A stretch of DNA of 14,563 bases from Gemmatimonadota bacterium (lineage in GTDB: Bacteria; GCA-2686955), in assembly GCA_002686955.1 (NCBI GenBank), contig NYZA01000127.1, positions 1 through 14,563 on the forward strand, written 5' to 3'. Below the pieces are notes generated by a model. The model did no database searches. It had not been told where the DNA came from and saw only the letters and a program-made list of their open reading frames with translations. Position numbers and translations under genes: made by a program. Positions 1-7,171 of this stretch are shown in pieces. Numbering within the stretch: position 1 is the stretch's first letter; each line of letters opens with the position of its first letter.

Positions 1-196
1 CGAGGGCCTGGGCCGCGAGCACGCAGGCAACGGCCGAATCGATCCCACCAGAGAGACCGAGAACCACCTGATCCAGTCCGAGCTTGCGCACTTCATTCGA
101 GATGAAGCCCTCTAGCACGCGGCGAACGACGGGCGGATCGAGGGAGGGAATACCGCGTTCCTCCTCCCCTCGCAGCCAGCGATATCGATCGCTCAT
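1..196 (-). CDS. nadE: NAD synthetase, synthetase (ATP pyrophosphatase) domain, 3' end outside window
   Basis: Only the first 65 residues are inside the window; the gene runs off the left edge. Residues 47-55 form the PP-loop signature GLSGGIDSA of N-type ATP pyrophosphatases, preceded by a typical amphipathic helix (VVRRVLEGFISNEVRKLGL), as in NAD+ synthetases. The family adenylates nicotinate adenine dinucleotide and amidates it to NAD+, the last step of NAD synthesis. The start is ATG at 196. It overlaps the stop of the upstream nitrilase-domain gene in an ATGA and has a strong Shine-Dalgarno 5 nt upstream. In most bacteria the amidase and synthetase domains of the glutamine-dependent enzyme are one polypeptide; here they are two genes in different frames. 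The fold is certain. The NAD synthetase call rests on the adjoining amidase gene, because the PP-loop alone is shared with other amidotransferases. Confidence 0.87.
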   Translation of the reverse strand, partial: MSDRYRWLRGEEERGIPSLDPPVVRRVLEGFISNEVRKLGLDQVVLGLSGGIDSAVACVLAAQAL

Positions 197-1077
197 GATC
201 GCTCCCCCTCCGAGCGACCGAAGCGCCGGCGCCGCACCCAGTCGAGCTCGCGAAGCGCAAGATCGAGATCTTCGTCTCGATACAGGGGCGAATCCCTGCG
301 CTCCCGCCGGACCTCGCCCAGGTCGATCTCCACTTCGAATAGCAGCTCATCGAGGATCGGCGCCTTGGCCGCAACCCGCCCGGAGGGCAGCACGACGTGC
401 GATCCGCCCCCGAAATTGATGCCGTCCTCGAAGCCGACCCTGTTGGCGTATAGGACATAGACACCGTTCGCCTTGGCATGAAAACGATTGAGGACCTCCC
501 ATGTGGCTCCGCTCTCCGGCTCGGCATCGCGGTCGGGCTGAGTTTCGCTCCCCCGCAGGGGTCCGGCGCTCGGGACGATCAGAATCAGGGCACCATCTTG
601 GGCGGCCACGAGGGGCGGAACCGCGTGCCACATATCTTCGCAGGTGAGCAGTGCCGCTCGGCCGAACGATGTCTCGAAGGCCCGAATGCGATCGCCCGCC
701 GCGAAATAGCGCTGCTCCTCGAAGAGTCCGTAGGTCGGCAGGAAGATCTTGCGGTGAGCATGGATGCACGCGCCGCCGTGGAGGTAGATGGCCGTGTTGA
801 AGAAGCGGTGATCTGTGGACTCCTCGACCAGACCGACTACGATGTCGATCTCTCTCGAGGCTTCGAGCAGAGGACGCAGCCGGGAATCCTCCAGGCGGAT
901 CGCGATTTCGGGCACGAGGTCCTTCAGGAAGTACCCGGTCAGGGAGAGCTCCGGCAGGACGCAGAGCCGCGCTCCATGCACCCGCGCATTCGCGATTACC
1001 TCGAGGTGGCTCGCGAGATTGCGGTCGAAATCCCCGAGGATCGGATTGATCTGGGCGAGGCAGGTTTTGAACTTCAA
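193..1077 (-). CDS. Carbon-nitrogen hydrolase (nitrilase-fold) glutaminase subunit of a split NAD synthetase
   Basis: Nitrilase superfamily protein that would hydrolyse glutamine and pass ammonia to the synthetase encoded by the next gene. The Glu-Lys-Cys triad is visible: Glu43 in LPELSLTGYF, Lys110 in HRKIFLPTYGLFEEQRYF and Cys146 in LLTCEDMWH. The LAQINPILGDF opening is typical of the amidase half of bacterial NadE, which supports this over a generic amidohydrolase. The start is chosen as TTG at 1077 (294 aa, MKFKTCLAQ...), because the family begins only a few residues before LAQINP and this start clears the HAD gene's stop at 1091. An ATG at 1122 (309 aa) is the alternative and would overlap the HAD gene by 32 nt. 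The stop overlaps the nadE start in an ATGA, suggesting translational coupling and a 1:1 complex. Function is inferred from the family and neighbour. Confidence 0.87.
   Translation of the reverse strand: MKFKTCLAQINPILGDFDRNLASHLEVIANARVHGARLCVLPELSLTGYFLKDLVPEIAIRLEDSRLRPLLEASREIDIVVGLVEESTDHRFFNTAIYLHGGACIHAHRKIFLPTYGLFEEQRYFAAGDRIRAFETSFGRAALLTCEDMWHAVPPLVAAQDGALILIVPSAGPLRGSETQPDRDAEPESGATWEVLNRFHAKANGVYVLYANRVGFEDGINFGGGSHVVLPSGRVAAKAPILDELLFEVEIDLGEVRRERRDSPLYRDEDLDLALRELDWVRRRRFGRSEGERS
202..211 (-). promoter_or_regulatory. Strong Shine-Dalgarno for the split nadE gene
   Basis: On the minus strand GGAGGGGGAG lies 5 nt before the ATG at 196, inside the last codons of the nitrilase-domain gene. 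It supports real independent initiation of the synthetase gene, rather than a sequencing frameshift that broke a fused gene. Confidence 0.7.
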
Positions 1078-1090
1078 GGCTTTCTCGAAA

Positions 1091-1780
1091 CTAGAGGTGA
1101 GTGCCGGCGTCGGTGAAAGCATAGCCCGGCGGCTGGAACCTTTCGATCCGCCAGCCCATCCGCCTCGCGACCGGCGCCAGCGCGGGGGAAGGATTCGTGG
1201 CGACGGGATGACCGACCGCGGACAGAACCGCCACATCGCTCAGATCATCGCCATAGGCGAAGGATCGCTCGGGATCGAGCTCATTCTCGCGAAAGAGCCG
1301 ATGGACGATTCGCCGCTTGCCGGCGCCGAAGGGGTGGTTTCCCTCGAGCGCTCCGGTGATGCGGCCATCGGTCGTTTCGAGACGCGATGGGAACCACAGG
1401 TCGGCGCGAAGAGCATCGACGAAGGGGGCGAGGAGCACGTCGAGGGTTCCTGAGAGAAGGACGACGAGATCTCCCTTGGACTTGTGCTCCTCCACGACCT
1501 GCCAGGCCTTCGCGTAGACGCGTGATCTCAGCACCTCGTCGAAACAGGCAAGCGCCTCTCGCTCGAGCTCGGAGCGCTTCCAGCCGCGCCAAATGAACTT
1601 GTTCCCCTTGGTGGCTGCGATCGGGCCACGCCTGGCAAGGGCCAGCGCTCCGGCGGCCGCGTAGGGGAAGGTGCGGAGTGGGACCCTCCTTTTCGCCAGA
1701 AGGTAGCGGAAGAAGGCTCGCTCCGATGATGGAGGGGCGAGGAGGGTGCGGTCGAGGTCGAAGATAGCGGCGGCTCTCAA
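1091..1780 (-). CDS. HAD superfamily subfamily IB phosphatase
   Basis: A 229-aa cytoplasmic HAD hydrolase with all four motifs: motif I FDLDRTL (Asp8 nucleophile, Asp10), motif II LLSGT (Ser110), motif III Lys155 in GAGKRRIVHRLF, and motif IV YGDDLSDVAVL (Asp178, Asp182) followed by GHPVATNP. The helical cap between motifs I and II and the overall pattern match the HAD-IB group (SerB-like; homologs include acyl-phosphate and lysophospholipid phosphatases). The substrate cannot be read from sequence. The start is chosen as TTG at 1780, which forms a TTGA overlap with the stop of the polysaccharide deacetylase and places motif I at residues 7-13. A longer in-frame extension to 2086 is Arg/Pro-rich, overlaps the deacetylase completely and looks like a shadow. 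It is downstream of galE and the deacetylase in one likely operon, suggesting an envelope role, which is inference. Confidence 0.85.
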   Translation of the reverse strand: MRAAAIFDLDRTLLAPPSSERAFFRYLLAKRRVPLRTFPYAAAGALALARRGPIAATKGNKFIWRGWKRSELEREALACFDEVLRSRVYAKAWQVVEEHKSKGDLVVLLSGTLDVLLAPFVDALRADLWFPSRLETTDGRITGALEGNHPFGAGKRRIVHRLFRENELDPERSFAYGDDLSDVAVLSAVGHPVATNPSPALAPVARRMGWRIERFQPPGYAFTDAGTHL

Positions 1781-2775
1781 CGCCGGGCTCCGGCTTCGGT
1801 CGATCCGGCGCTCTCGTCGCTCGGAAGAAGATCGGCCATGGTTGCGAGCCGCAGCTTTCCCTCGCCGGCGCGGCGACCCGCGTGCGCCAGGATCGAATCG
1901 AGTGCTTCGAACACGATCTCTCCATGGTTCAGGAGGTTCCATGGATGGAACCAGAGGTGGAAGACACGCCCAGTGCGAATCGCTTTCTCTATTCCCGCGA
2001 TCGCCTTGCGGGACCTGAGTGTGGCGGGGATGAAACGGCGAAAGCCCTCCGCTCGCGTCAAGAGCATCGAACCGGGCACCGACCAAAGGCCGGGGAGCAC
2101 CTCGCTCGGCACGACGGCCGGCGGATCGGTCGGCAGCAAGAGGTCGATGATCCTGAGCGGCTTGCGGACCGACTCCGGCACGGGGATGCGCTCCATCCAG
2201 GAACGATCGAGCTCCCGGTAGATACGAAAACGACTGTCTCGCAGGCTCGAGAGATGGCCGACCGAATTCCGGGGGAAGACGAAAGAGGTGGGACGGATCC
2301 CGGTGGCGCCTTCGACGACGGCCGCCGCGGCCTCCATCTCGGCCATCGCGGTTGCAGCGTCACAGCCCCGATCTCCGATGATCGCGTGGCTGAAGCCATG
2401 GCACCCGATGTCGTGGCGAACCGCCGCGCCTCGAATGAGCTTCGCCAGTTGCGGCTGATACCAGGCGGGATGGCGATCGGCGGGGCCACAGGGATCGTGC
2501 CGGTACCAATCGCCTTTCAGCCAGGAATGCCGCGGTCGCGGCATCTCGGGGTGGGGCAACCCCTCCACTCCACGATCGCATCCGTCGAGAAGCAGATGCC
2601 CGACCAGTGCCCAGGTAACCGGCATCTCGTATCGATCGAAGAGCTCGAGAAGAGCATCGACGATCTCTTCGACCCGCGCGAAGGGGATCGTCGCCGGGTC
2701 GATCCGATCGTGCACACCCCACGCGAATTCCACATCGAGCGAGAGGACGAAGGTGGCGGTGGGTCTTCGGGGCAT
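1777..2775 (-). CDS. Polysaccharide deacetylase (NodB-like, carbohydrate esterase 4 family)
   Basis: A 332-aa protein with a NodB-type fold. LSLDVEFAWG (residues 11-20) supplies the acidic metal/catalytic residues. GCHGFSH (124-130) supplies the His pair (His126, His130). FVFPRNSVGH (165-174) is the arginine/proline motif, and a late FHLWFHPWNL supplies the C-terminal His. Family members remove N-acetyl groups from sugar polymers such as peptidoglycan, poly-GlcNAc or exopolysaccharide; the real substrate is unknown. No signal peptide is visible, so it may act on a cytoplasmic or lipid-linked intermediate. The start is ATG at 2775, preceded by GGGGAAGA and 26 nt after the galE stop; an ATG-type start at 2844 would overlap galE. 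The stop is shared with the HAD start (TTGA), so the two are probably coupled. Confidence 0.86.
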   Translation of the reverse strand: MPRRPTATFVLSLDVEFAWGVHDRIDPATIPFARVEEIVDALLELFDRYEMPVTWALVGHLLLDGCDRGVEGLPHPEMPRPRHSWLKGDWYRHDPCGPADRHPAWYQPQLAKLIRGAAVRHDIGCHGFSHAIIGDRGCDAATAMAEMEAAAAVVEGATGIRPTSFVFPRNSVGHLSSLRDSRFRIYRELDRSWMERIPVPESVRKPLRIIDLLLPTDPPAVVPSEVLPGLWSVPGSMLLTRAEGFRRFIPATLRSRKAIAGIEKAIRTGRVFHLWFHPWNLLNHGEIVFEALDSILAHAGRRAGEGKLRLATMADLLPSDESAGSTEAGARR

Positions 2776-2801
2776 GCGCTGATCTTCCCCGGAGACGTCG
2801 G

Positions 2802-3794
2802 TCAGTCCCCGTATCCGTGCGGATGGCGTTGATGCCAGCTCCAAGCAGTGCGAAGGACCGTATCAAGATCGGAGTGCTCGGGCGTCCAACCCAGCTCGGT
2901 CCGCGCAAGATCGGAGGCGGCGACCAGCTCTGGGGGATCGCCTGGACGGCGTGGCCCCACTTCGACGGGAATCTCCCGTCCGGTGATCTCACGGGCGGCT
3001 TCGATGACCTCTCTCACCGAGTAGCCCCTGCCGACACCGAGATTGTATGCGCGGCTGCGGGCGCCACGATCGGAGAGCAGCGACTCCATCGCCAAGCGGT
3101 GGGCGGAGGCGAGATCGAGAATGTGGATGTAGTCGCGGATGCAGGTTCCGTCCGGTGTGGGGTAGTCATCTCCATGGATGAACAGCTTCGGCCTGGTGCC
3201 AAGGGCCGCCTCGAAAACGATCGGAATCAGATGGGTTTCCGCCTCATGGTCCTCACCCAGATCGCCGTCGGCTCCGCAGGCGTTGAAGTAGCGCAACGCG
3301 ACGGCGCGAAGTCCCCAGGCCTCTTCGGCCTTCCATAACTCCTTCTCGAAAAGAAGCTTCGATTCGCCGTAGGGATTGGTGGGGAGCTGCGGCAGGCGCT
3401 CGTGGATCGGCATCTCCTTCGGTTCGCCGTAGGTTGCGCACGTCGAAGAGAACAGAAAAGCGCGCACGCCGTGATCGCGGCAGGCGTCGAGGAGGATCTT
3501 CCCCTTTTCGACGTTGTTCCGCATGTACAGCTCGGGTTGCTCCACCGATTCGCCCACCAGGGCGTAGGCAGCGAAATGCATGACCGCGGCGATCGATCTC
3601 TCGGCGAAAGCGCGATCGAGTCGAGTGCGATCGCCCAGATCCCCCCTCACGAAGGTCGCGCGTTCGTCGATGGCGGATCGATGGCCGCGTTCCAAGCTGT
3701 CGTAGACGACGACCTCGTTCCCTTGGTCTATCAGGTTCTTGACGCAGATGCTTCCTATGTAACCTGCACCGCCGGTCACCAGAATGGTCGGCAT
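2802..3794 (-). CDS. galE: UDP-glucose 4-epimerase
   Basis: A 330-aa extended short-chain dehydrogenase/reductase of normal GalE length. Interconverts UDP-glucose and UDP-galactose (some homologs also act on the N-acetyl forms), feeding polysaccharide and LPS synthesis. The NAD-binding motif TGGAGYIG is at residues 7-14. HFAAYALVGES (73-83), the serine/threonine segment SSTCATYG (116-123), the catalytic pair Tyr142/Lys146 in NPYGESK, and RYFNACGAD all follow family order. The C-terminal substrate region includes DGTCIRDYIHILDLA and YNLGVGRGYSV. The ATG at 3794 has GAGAGGATC just upstream and opens the five-gene run galE, deacetylase, HAD phosphatase, nitrilase, nadE. A long intergenic region lies upstream, so this is where a promoter is expected. 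Confidence 0.93.
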   Translation of the reverse strand: MPTILVTGGAGYIGSICVKNLIDQGNEVVVYDSLERGHRSAIDERATFVRGDLGDRTRLDRAFAERSIAAVMHFAAYALVGESVEQPELYMRNNVEKGKILLDACRDHGVRAFLFSSTCATYGEPKEMPIHERLPQLPTNPYGESKLLFEKELWKAEEAWGLRAVALRYFNACGADGDLGEDHEAETHLIPIVFEAALGTRPKLFIHGDDYPTPDGTCIRDYIHILDLASAHRLAMESLLSDRGARSRAYNLGVGRGYSVREVIEAAREITGREIPVEVGPRRPGDPPELVAASDLARTELGWTPEHSDLDTVLRTAWSWHQRHPHGYGD

Positions 3795-3966
3795 GCGGAT
3801 CCTCTCTGAAGTGGGTCGAAAGCGAAGGGCGAAAGATATCAGAAAGGGGAAGGCGAACGGGCCGGTGTGAAGTCGCCCGATGCAGGTTTAGCTGAAGATC
3901 GCAACTACCCTGCGGATGAGGATTTGGCGCGTTCTCCCCAAGCACTTCCCCATAGTTCCCCCCAAG

Positions 3967-4166
3967 TTATCCACAGGATCGGGCAGTCAAGCTATTCATT
4001 TGTGAATCTCGCAACCCGTTTTTGTTCAACAGATTACAGCCGCACCATCGACCTGTTGCGTGCGAGGCCGCGCCGAGGTTCGCGGCAAGTGTGGAAAACG
4101 CTCTCGGCTACCGATCTGCTCCTGCTGGGGTCCGCAAAAGCGGTGTAAACGACGCCATGTGGGTAA
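3967..4166. promoter_or_regulatory. DnaA-box cluster, possible origin or DnaA-regulated promoter
   Basis: TTATCCACA at 3967-3975 matches the DnaA box consensus TTATNCACA exactly. On the opposite strand are AGATTCACA (4001-4009, 7/9), TTTTCCACA (4090-4098, 8/9) and TTACCCACA (4158-4166, 8/9). An AT-rich patch of about 45 nt (roughly 60-65% AT) lies between the first and third boxes and could be an unwinding element. The usual origin neighbours (dnaA, dnaN, gidA, parAB) are absent in this window and gene orientation does not switch here. This could therefore be an origin, a DnaA-titrating or regulatory site, or partly chance. The boxes are seen; the function is inferred. Confidence 0.4.
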
Positions 4167-4206
4167 GGACGGGAGAAAAGGGCTGGCGACGTGGTTGGGC
4201 TGGGTC

Positions 4207-4212
4207 TATACT
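4207..4212 (+). promoter_or_regulatory. Candidate -10 box for the Flp pilin gene
   Basis: TATACT matches the sigma-70 -10 consensus at 5 of 6 positions and sits 72 nt before the chosen ATG. The -35 position with a 17-nt spacer reads TGGCGA (3/6), so this is a weak or factor-dependent promoter at best. Confidence 0.35.
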
Positions 4213-4283
4213 GCAGAGCATCCGTGAAGATGGGGGGGCCCATCACGGATCGCATCATTGTGCCCGTTCTTCCGGGGGACCTG

Positions 4284-4484
4284 ATGATCGGCCGAGCCAA
4301 ATCAGGATTGAGAGCTCTTCGCGAGGATCGCGGGGCCGGGTACGTCGAATACGTGTTGATCGTTTCATTGGCCGCGATCGCGCTCATCACCGCCACACGC
4401 ATCTACCAGGAGAAGATCGAGCTGATCTTCTCGCGCGCCGCGGTCGAGATTCAGAACAACTTTCCCGGGACCGGGGGGAACTGA
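4284..4484 (+). CDS. Flp/Fap-type (type IVb) pilin precursor
   Basis: A 66-aa small protein with the class III prepilin signature. A short basic leader (MIGRAKSGLRALREDRG) is followed by AGYVEYVLIVSLAAIALI, which contains the G|xxxxEY motif (cleavage after Gly17 puts Glu22 at +5 and Tyr23 at +6). A hydrophobic helix runs from about 23 to 38, followed by a short amphipathic tail ending in PGTGGN. Such pilins are processed by a TadV/prepilin peptidase and assembled by the Tad secretion machinery for adherence. ATG 4284 is chosen because the leader length fits the family and GGGGGA lies 4 nt upstream; ATG at 4230 would add 18 residues. It is the only plus-strand gene and no tad genes are nearby, so it may be an orphan pilin or a remote member of a Tad system. 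Confidence 0.8.
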   Translation: MIGRAKSGLRALREDRGAGYVEYVLIVSLAAIALITATRIYQEKIELIFSRAAVEIQNNFPGTGGN

Positions 4485-4498
4485 GCGAGCTGCGCTCA
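4482..4498. terminator. Small hairpin between convergent pilin and deoA stops
   Basis: TGAGCG (4482-4487) pairs with CGCTCA (4493-4498) around a 5-nt loop. The arms contain the pilin TGA on one strand and the deoA TGA on the other. There is no U-tract on either side, so it is at best a weak bidirectional terminator or a 3'-end stabiliser. Confidence 0.3.
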
Positions 4499-5800
4499 AT
4501 CGATCCGATCGACCAGAAGTGGTTGCGGGGGCACGGGGTCTGGGCCGATGGTAAATGCTGCCGCGGCGCGTGATCGAGCAGACTCCGCCCCGGCCTCGTC
4601 GCGGGCGTAGATCCGCAGGAGCGATTCGCCCCGGTCCGCGTACTCACCGGGTTTGACACGAAGGACCAGCCCCACCGCGGGATCGATCGGGTCACCCACA
4701 CTCTTGCGGCCTGCCCCCATATCGACGGCCAGCTCCCCCAGCGCCCGTCCGTCGATCTCAACGATCCGACCCGACTGGGGAACGGGAAGATCAACGACTA
4801 CCGGGCCGGCTGGGAGGAGAGCGCGGTCGGTGGCTACCCGAGGATCGCCCCCTTGCGCTTCGACGAAGCGGGCGAATACCTCCAGCGCGTCGCCGGAATC
4901 GAGGGCGTGGGTGATCGAGAGCTCCGCCGCGGCGCGAGATTCGGCGGCATCGGAGAGCAGCAGCATTTCGGCGCCGAGCGCCACTACCAGCTCCCTGAGA
5001 TCGGCCGGCCCGGCACCGTGCAAAAGATCGATCGCCTCGGCGACCTCTAGTGCATTTCCGATTGCCGCACCGAGCGGTGCGTCCATCGCGGTGATCAAGG
5101 CTACGGAAGATCGGCCGGCGGCCCGGGTGACGTCCACCAATGCGCGGGCCAGCGACCGGGCGTCAGCGAGCTGCCGCATGAATGCGCCCCGTCCGACCTT
5201 GACGTCGTAGACGAGTCCGGCCGGCCCCGCGGCGAGCTTCTTGCCTACGATCGAGCCGACGATCAGGGGCAACGAATCGACAGTCGCCGTGACATCGCGC
5301 AGGGCATAGAGCACCCGGTCGGCGGGAGCCAGGTCGCTGGTCTGCCCCACGATCGCGCAACCGGCGCGCGCGACGACGCTCTTGAACTGGTCGATGCTCA
5401 GGTCGGCGCGAAAGCCGGGGATCGATTCCAGCTTGTCGAGCGTTCCTCCGGTGTGGCCGAGGCCGCGACCGGAGAGCATCGGAACCGGGACGCCGCAAGC
5501 CGCGACAGCCGGCGCGAGTGCCAGGGAAGTCTTGTCACCAACGCCACCGGTCGAGTGTTTGTCGACGGTCTTGGGGCCGAGGGCGGAGAGATCGAGCACG
5601 CATCCCGAGTCGCGAATGGCCCGTGTATAGGCGGCCGTTTCTTCGGATGTCATGCCGCGAAAGTAGATCGCCATCAGAAGGGCGGAGACCTGATAGTCGG
5701 GTATCTCTTGCCTTGAAACAGCTCGAACCCAGGCGTCGATATCGGCGGTAGGGATCGGCTGCCCACGCTTCTTGAGCTCGATCAGCTCGATGGGGTTCAT
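4496..5800 (-). CDS. deoA: Thymidine / pyrimidine-nucleoside phosphorylase
   Basis: A 434-aa member of the nucleoside phosphorylase II family at normal length. Phosphorolyses thymidine or deoxyuridine (and in broad-specificity forms uridine) to the base plus (deoxy)ribose-1-phosphate. Conserved blocks are the phosphate site VDKHSTGGVGDKTSL (His82 in the HSTGGVGDK loop), SGRGLGHTGGTLDKLESIPG, the base/sugar site YALRDVTATVDSLPL with its Arg, GSIVGKKLA with the Ser and Lys of the active site, and DVKVGRGAFM. These resemble E. coli DeoA slightly more than Bacillus Pdp, though specificity cannot be settled by eye. The ATG at 5800 is 22 nt after the exported-protein gene. It is the last gene of the nucleoside microcompartment run, facing the pilin gene. 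No obvious microcompartment targeting extension is seen, so it may act in the cytosol. Confidence 0.93.
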   Translation of the reverse strand: MNPIELIELKKRGQPIPTADIDAWVRAVSRQEIPDYQVSALLMAIYFRGMTSEETAAYTRAIRDSGCVLDLSALGPKTVDKHSTGGVGDKTSLALAPAVAACGVPVPMLSGRGLGHTGGTLDKLESIPGFRADLSIDQFKSVVARAGCAIVGQTSDLAPADRVLYALRDVTATVDSLPLIVGSIVGKKLAAGPAGLVYDVKVGRGAFMRQLADARSLARALVDVTRAAGRSSVALITAMDAPLGAAIGNALEVAEAIDLLHGAGPADLRELVVALGAEMLLLSDAAESRAAAELSITHALDSGDALEVFARFVEAQGGDPRVATDRALLPAGPVVVDLPVPQSGRIVEIDGRALGELAVDMGAGRKSVGDPIDPAVGLVLRVKPGEYADRGESLLRIYARDEAGAESARSRAAAAFTIGPDPVPPQPLLVDRID

Positions 5801-5822
5801 TGGAAGGTCTCACTCATGGAGG

Positions 5823-6302
5823 TCAGAAGCGAAGCGAGAATCGGACGTCTCCCCCGCCATCCAATGATGGCTTCAGGAGCAGCTCGCTACGGGCTGGCCG
5901 CGTCTCGTCCCCATAGAGGCGAAGCAGTAAGGCGGCGGTGGTGAGTGTGGCCAAGCCCGTCGCGGCGGCCATTGTACGAGCGCGGTTGCCCTCATCCCAC
6001 TCCGCCAGCGCTTGCTCGTGGAGGGAGCGCCTTTCACCGAAAGCGCGGCTCGGATCGTGGGAGCGGGCATCGAGGGTGCGCGCTCTCCGCCAGTGGTCGA
6101 GCGCACTGCCAAGGAATAGGCCGGTGGCTGTTCCCGCCGCGGCCGAGATCACCCAGGCGCCGACCCGCCTGCGGGCCGCGCGGTCGATCGGGTCGACGGC
6201 TGTCGCTGGCACGCCGGGATCCGCTGAAGCGGCCGGAGCGAAAATCGAAAGGGCGAGGATCGAGAGAAGGGTCCGCGCAAGGGCAAAGCAACCGCCCCTC
6301 AA
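5823..6302 (-). CDS. Exported/membrane protein of unknown function inside the nucleoside operon
   Basis: A 159-aa protein I do not recognise. Residues 1-27 look like a signal peptide (basic start, hydrophobic [13 protein letters not shown], Ala-x-Ala before DPG). A predicted helix at 47-67 ([19 protein letters not shown]) and another at 110-130 flank a polar, charged stretch. The C-terminus SLLLKP... to DVRFSLRF ends in Phe with alternating hydrophobic residues, as some outer-membrane-inserted strands do, which is only suggestive. The start is TTG at 6302, forming a TTGA overlap with the deoC stop and preceded by GGAG. This coupling says it is co-translated with deoC, yet an exported protein has no obvious job in a cytosolic microcompartment; uptake or sensing of nucleosides is speculation. 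Confidence 0.65.
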   Translation of the reverse strand: MRGGCFALARTLLSILALSIFAPAASADPGVPATAVDPIDRAARRRVGAWVISAAAGTATGLFLGSALDHWRRARTLDARSHDPSRAFGERRSLHEQALAEWDEGNRARTMAAATGLATLTTAALLLRLYGDETRPARSELLLKPSLDGGGDVRFSLRF

Positions 6303-7171
6303 GCGGCTGCGCTCCGCTCATCGGTCACGATCTTGACCGAAGCGCTGGCGCCTATCCTGCTGGCGCCCGCCTCGATCATGCGGCGTGCGGTCTCGGTGTC
6401 GCCAACACCGCCGGACGCCTTCACGCCCATCTCTTGCCCCACGGTTTGGCGCATCAGCAGGATGTCTTCGATCGTGGCTCCCCCCTTGCTGAAACCGGTC
6501 GAGGTCTTGACATAGTCGGCACCCGCCAGGCGCGCGGCGCGGCAGGCCCGCACCTTTTCGTCGTCGGTGAGCAGCGCCGTTTCGATGATCACCTTGACCA
6601 GTGCCCCGCCCGCGGCGGCGTCGGCCACGCCTCGAATGTCGTTCTCGACGACCTTGAAATCGCCCGACTTGGCGGCGCCGATATTCATCACCATGTCGAT
6701 CTCGTGCGCGCCCTCTTCGATGGCCCGCTTCGTTTCGTAGCTCTTCGCGGCGGGGGAAGTCGCGCCAAGAGGGAAGCCCACGACGGTGCAGACCTTGACT
6801 TTCGTGCCTCTGAGCAGCTTCGCGGCCAATGGCACATAGTACGGATTGACGCAGCAACTCGCGAAACCGTGCTGCTTGGCTTCGAGGCAGAGCTGGGCAA
6901 CTTGGTGACGCGTCGCTTCGGGCTTGAGCAGAGTGTGGTCGATATGCGCGGCGAGGGTGGGACGAACGGAGCGGACACCGGGGGCGGCGCTGATCCTCGC
7001 GGCGCCGTTGGCGTGGAGCACCTGGACCACATCGTGGCGCTTCCTCAGGCAATGGCCCGAGTTCGTACATGGAGTGCACTGGGTGAAGGAGTGCGAGGCG
7101 CCGGCCCCTTCCTTACGGAGCGCCTCGAGAACGTGATCGGTGATCCGCTCGACCAATTGAGTGTGGTTCAT
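6299..7171 (-). CDS. deoC: Deoxyribose-phosphate aldolase with BMC-type N-terminal extension
   Basis: A 290-aa class I aldolase cleaving 2-deoxyribose-5-phosphate to glyceraldehyde-3-phosphate and acetaldehyde. The catalytic TIM barrel begins near residue 73 ([14 protein letters not shown]). Active-site residues are Asp159 in [10 protein letters not shown], the Schiff-base Lys222 in [15 protein letters not shown] and Lys251 in VKASGGV. Ordinary DeoC is about 220-260 aa; the extra 70 residues are N-terminal. Residues 4-18 ([15 protein letters not shown]) form an amphipathic helix like those that target enzymes into bacterial microcompartments. They are followed by [10 protein letters not shown] (Cys32, 35, 41), a possible metal or Fe-S ligand set. 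The ATG at 7171 overlaps the stop of a shell-protein gene (ATGA). The enzyme call is certain; encapsulation is inferred from the helix and context. Confidence 0.94.
   Translation of the reverse strand: MNHTQLVERITDHVLEALRKEGAGASHSFTQCTPCTNSGHCLRKRHDVVQVLHANGAARISAAPGVRSVRPTLAAHIDHTLLKPEATRHQVAQLCLEAKQHGFASCCVNPYYVPLAAKLLRGTKVKVCTVVGFPLGATSPAAKSYETKRAIEEGAHEIDMVMNIGAAKSGDFKVVENDIRGVADAAAGGALVKVIIETALLTDDEKVRACRAARLAGADYVKTSTGFSKGGATIEDILLMRQTVGQEMGVKASGGVGDTETARRMIEAGASRIGASASVKIVTDERSAAA

Larger units (their letters stand above)
3795..4283. other. 489-nt divergent intergenic region (galE / Flp pilin)
   Basis: The only long stretch without a gene. It separates galE (minus strand) from the pilin (plus strand) and so should hold the promoters of both. 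It contains an AT-rich patch at about 3990-4035, a perfect dyad ATTCA-TTTG-TGAAT at 3994-4007, a set of DnaA-box-like 9-mers, and a TATACT box at 4207-4212. The reading frames in it have no recognisable protein features, and no tRNA or CRISPR pattern is visible. Confidence 0.6.

Noticed and set aside
1781-2086. N-terminal extension of the HAD phosphatase frame
   Set aside because: It lies wholly within the deacetylase gene, is rich in Arg/Pro/Ser without domain character, and the motif I Asp is normally within the first 10-15 residues.
1882-2832. 316-aa plus-strand open frame
   Set aside because: Antisense to the deacetylase, which carries the real motifs; no recognizable domain in this reading.
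4184-4200. Possible sigma-54 promoter (TGGC...TTGG) before the pilin
   Set aside because: The -12 GC is GG and the middle bases do not match the consensus; the TATACT box is the better candidate.
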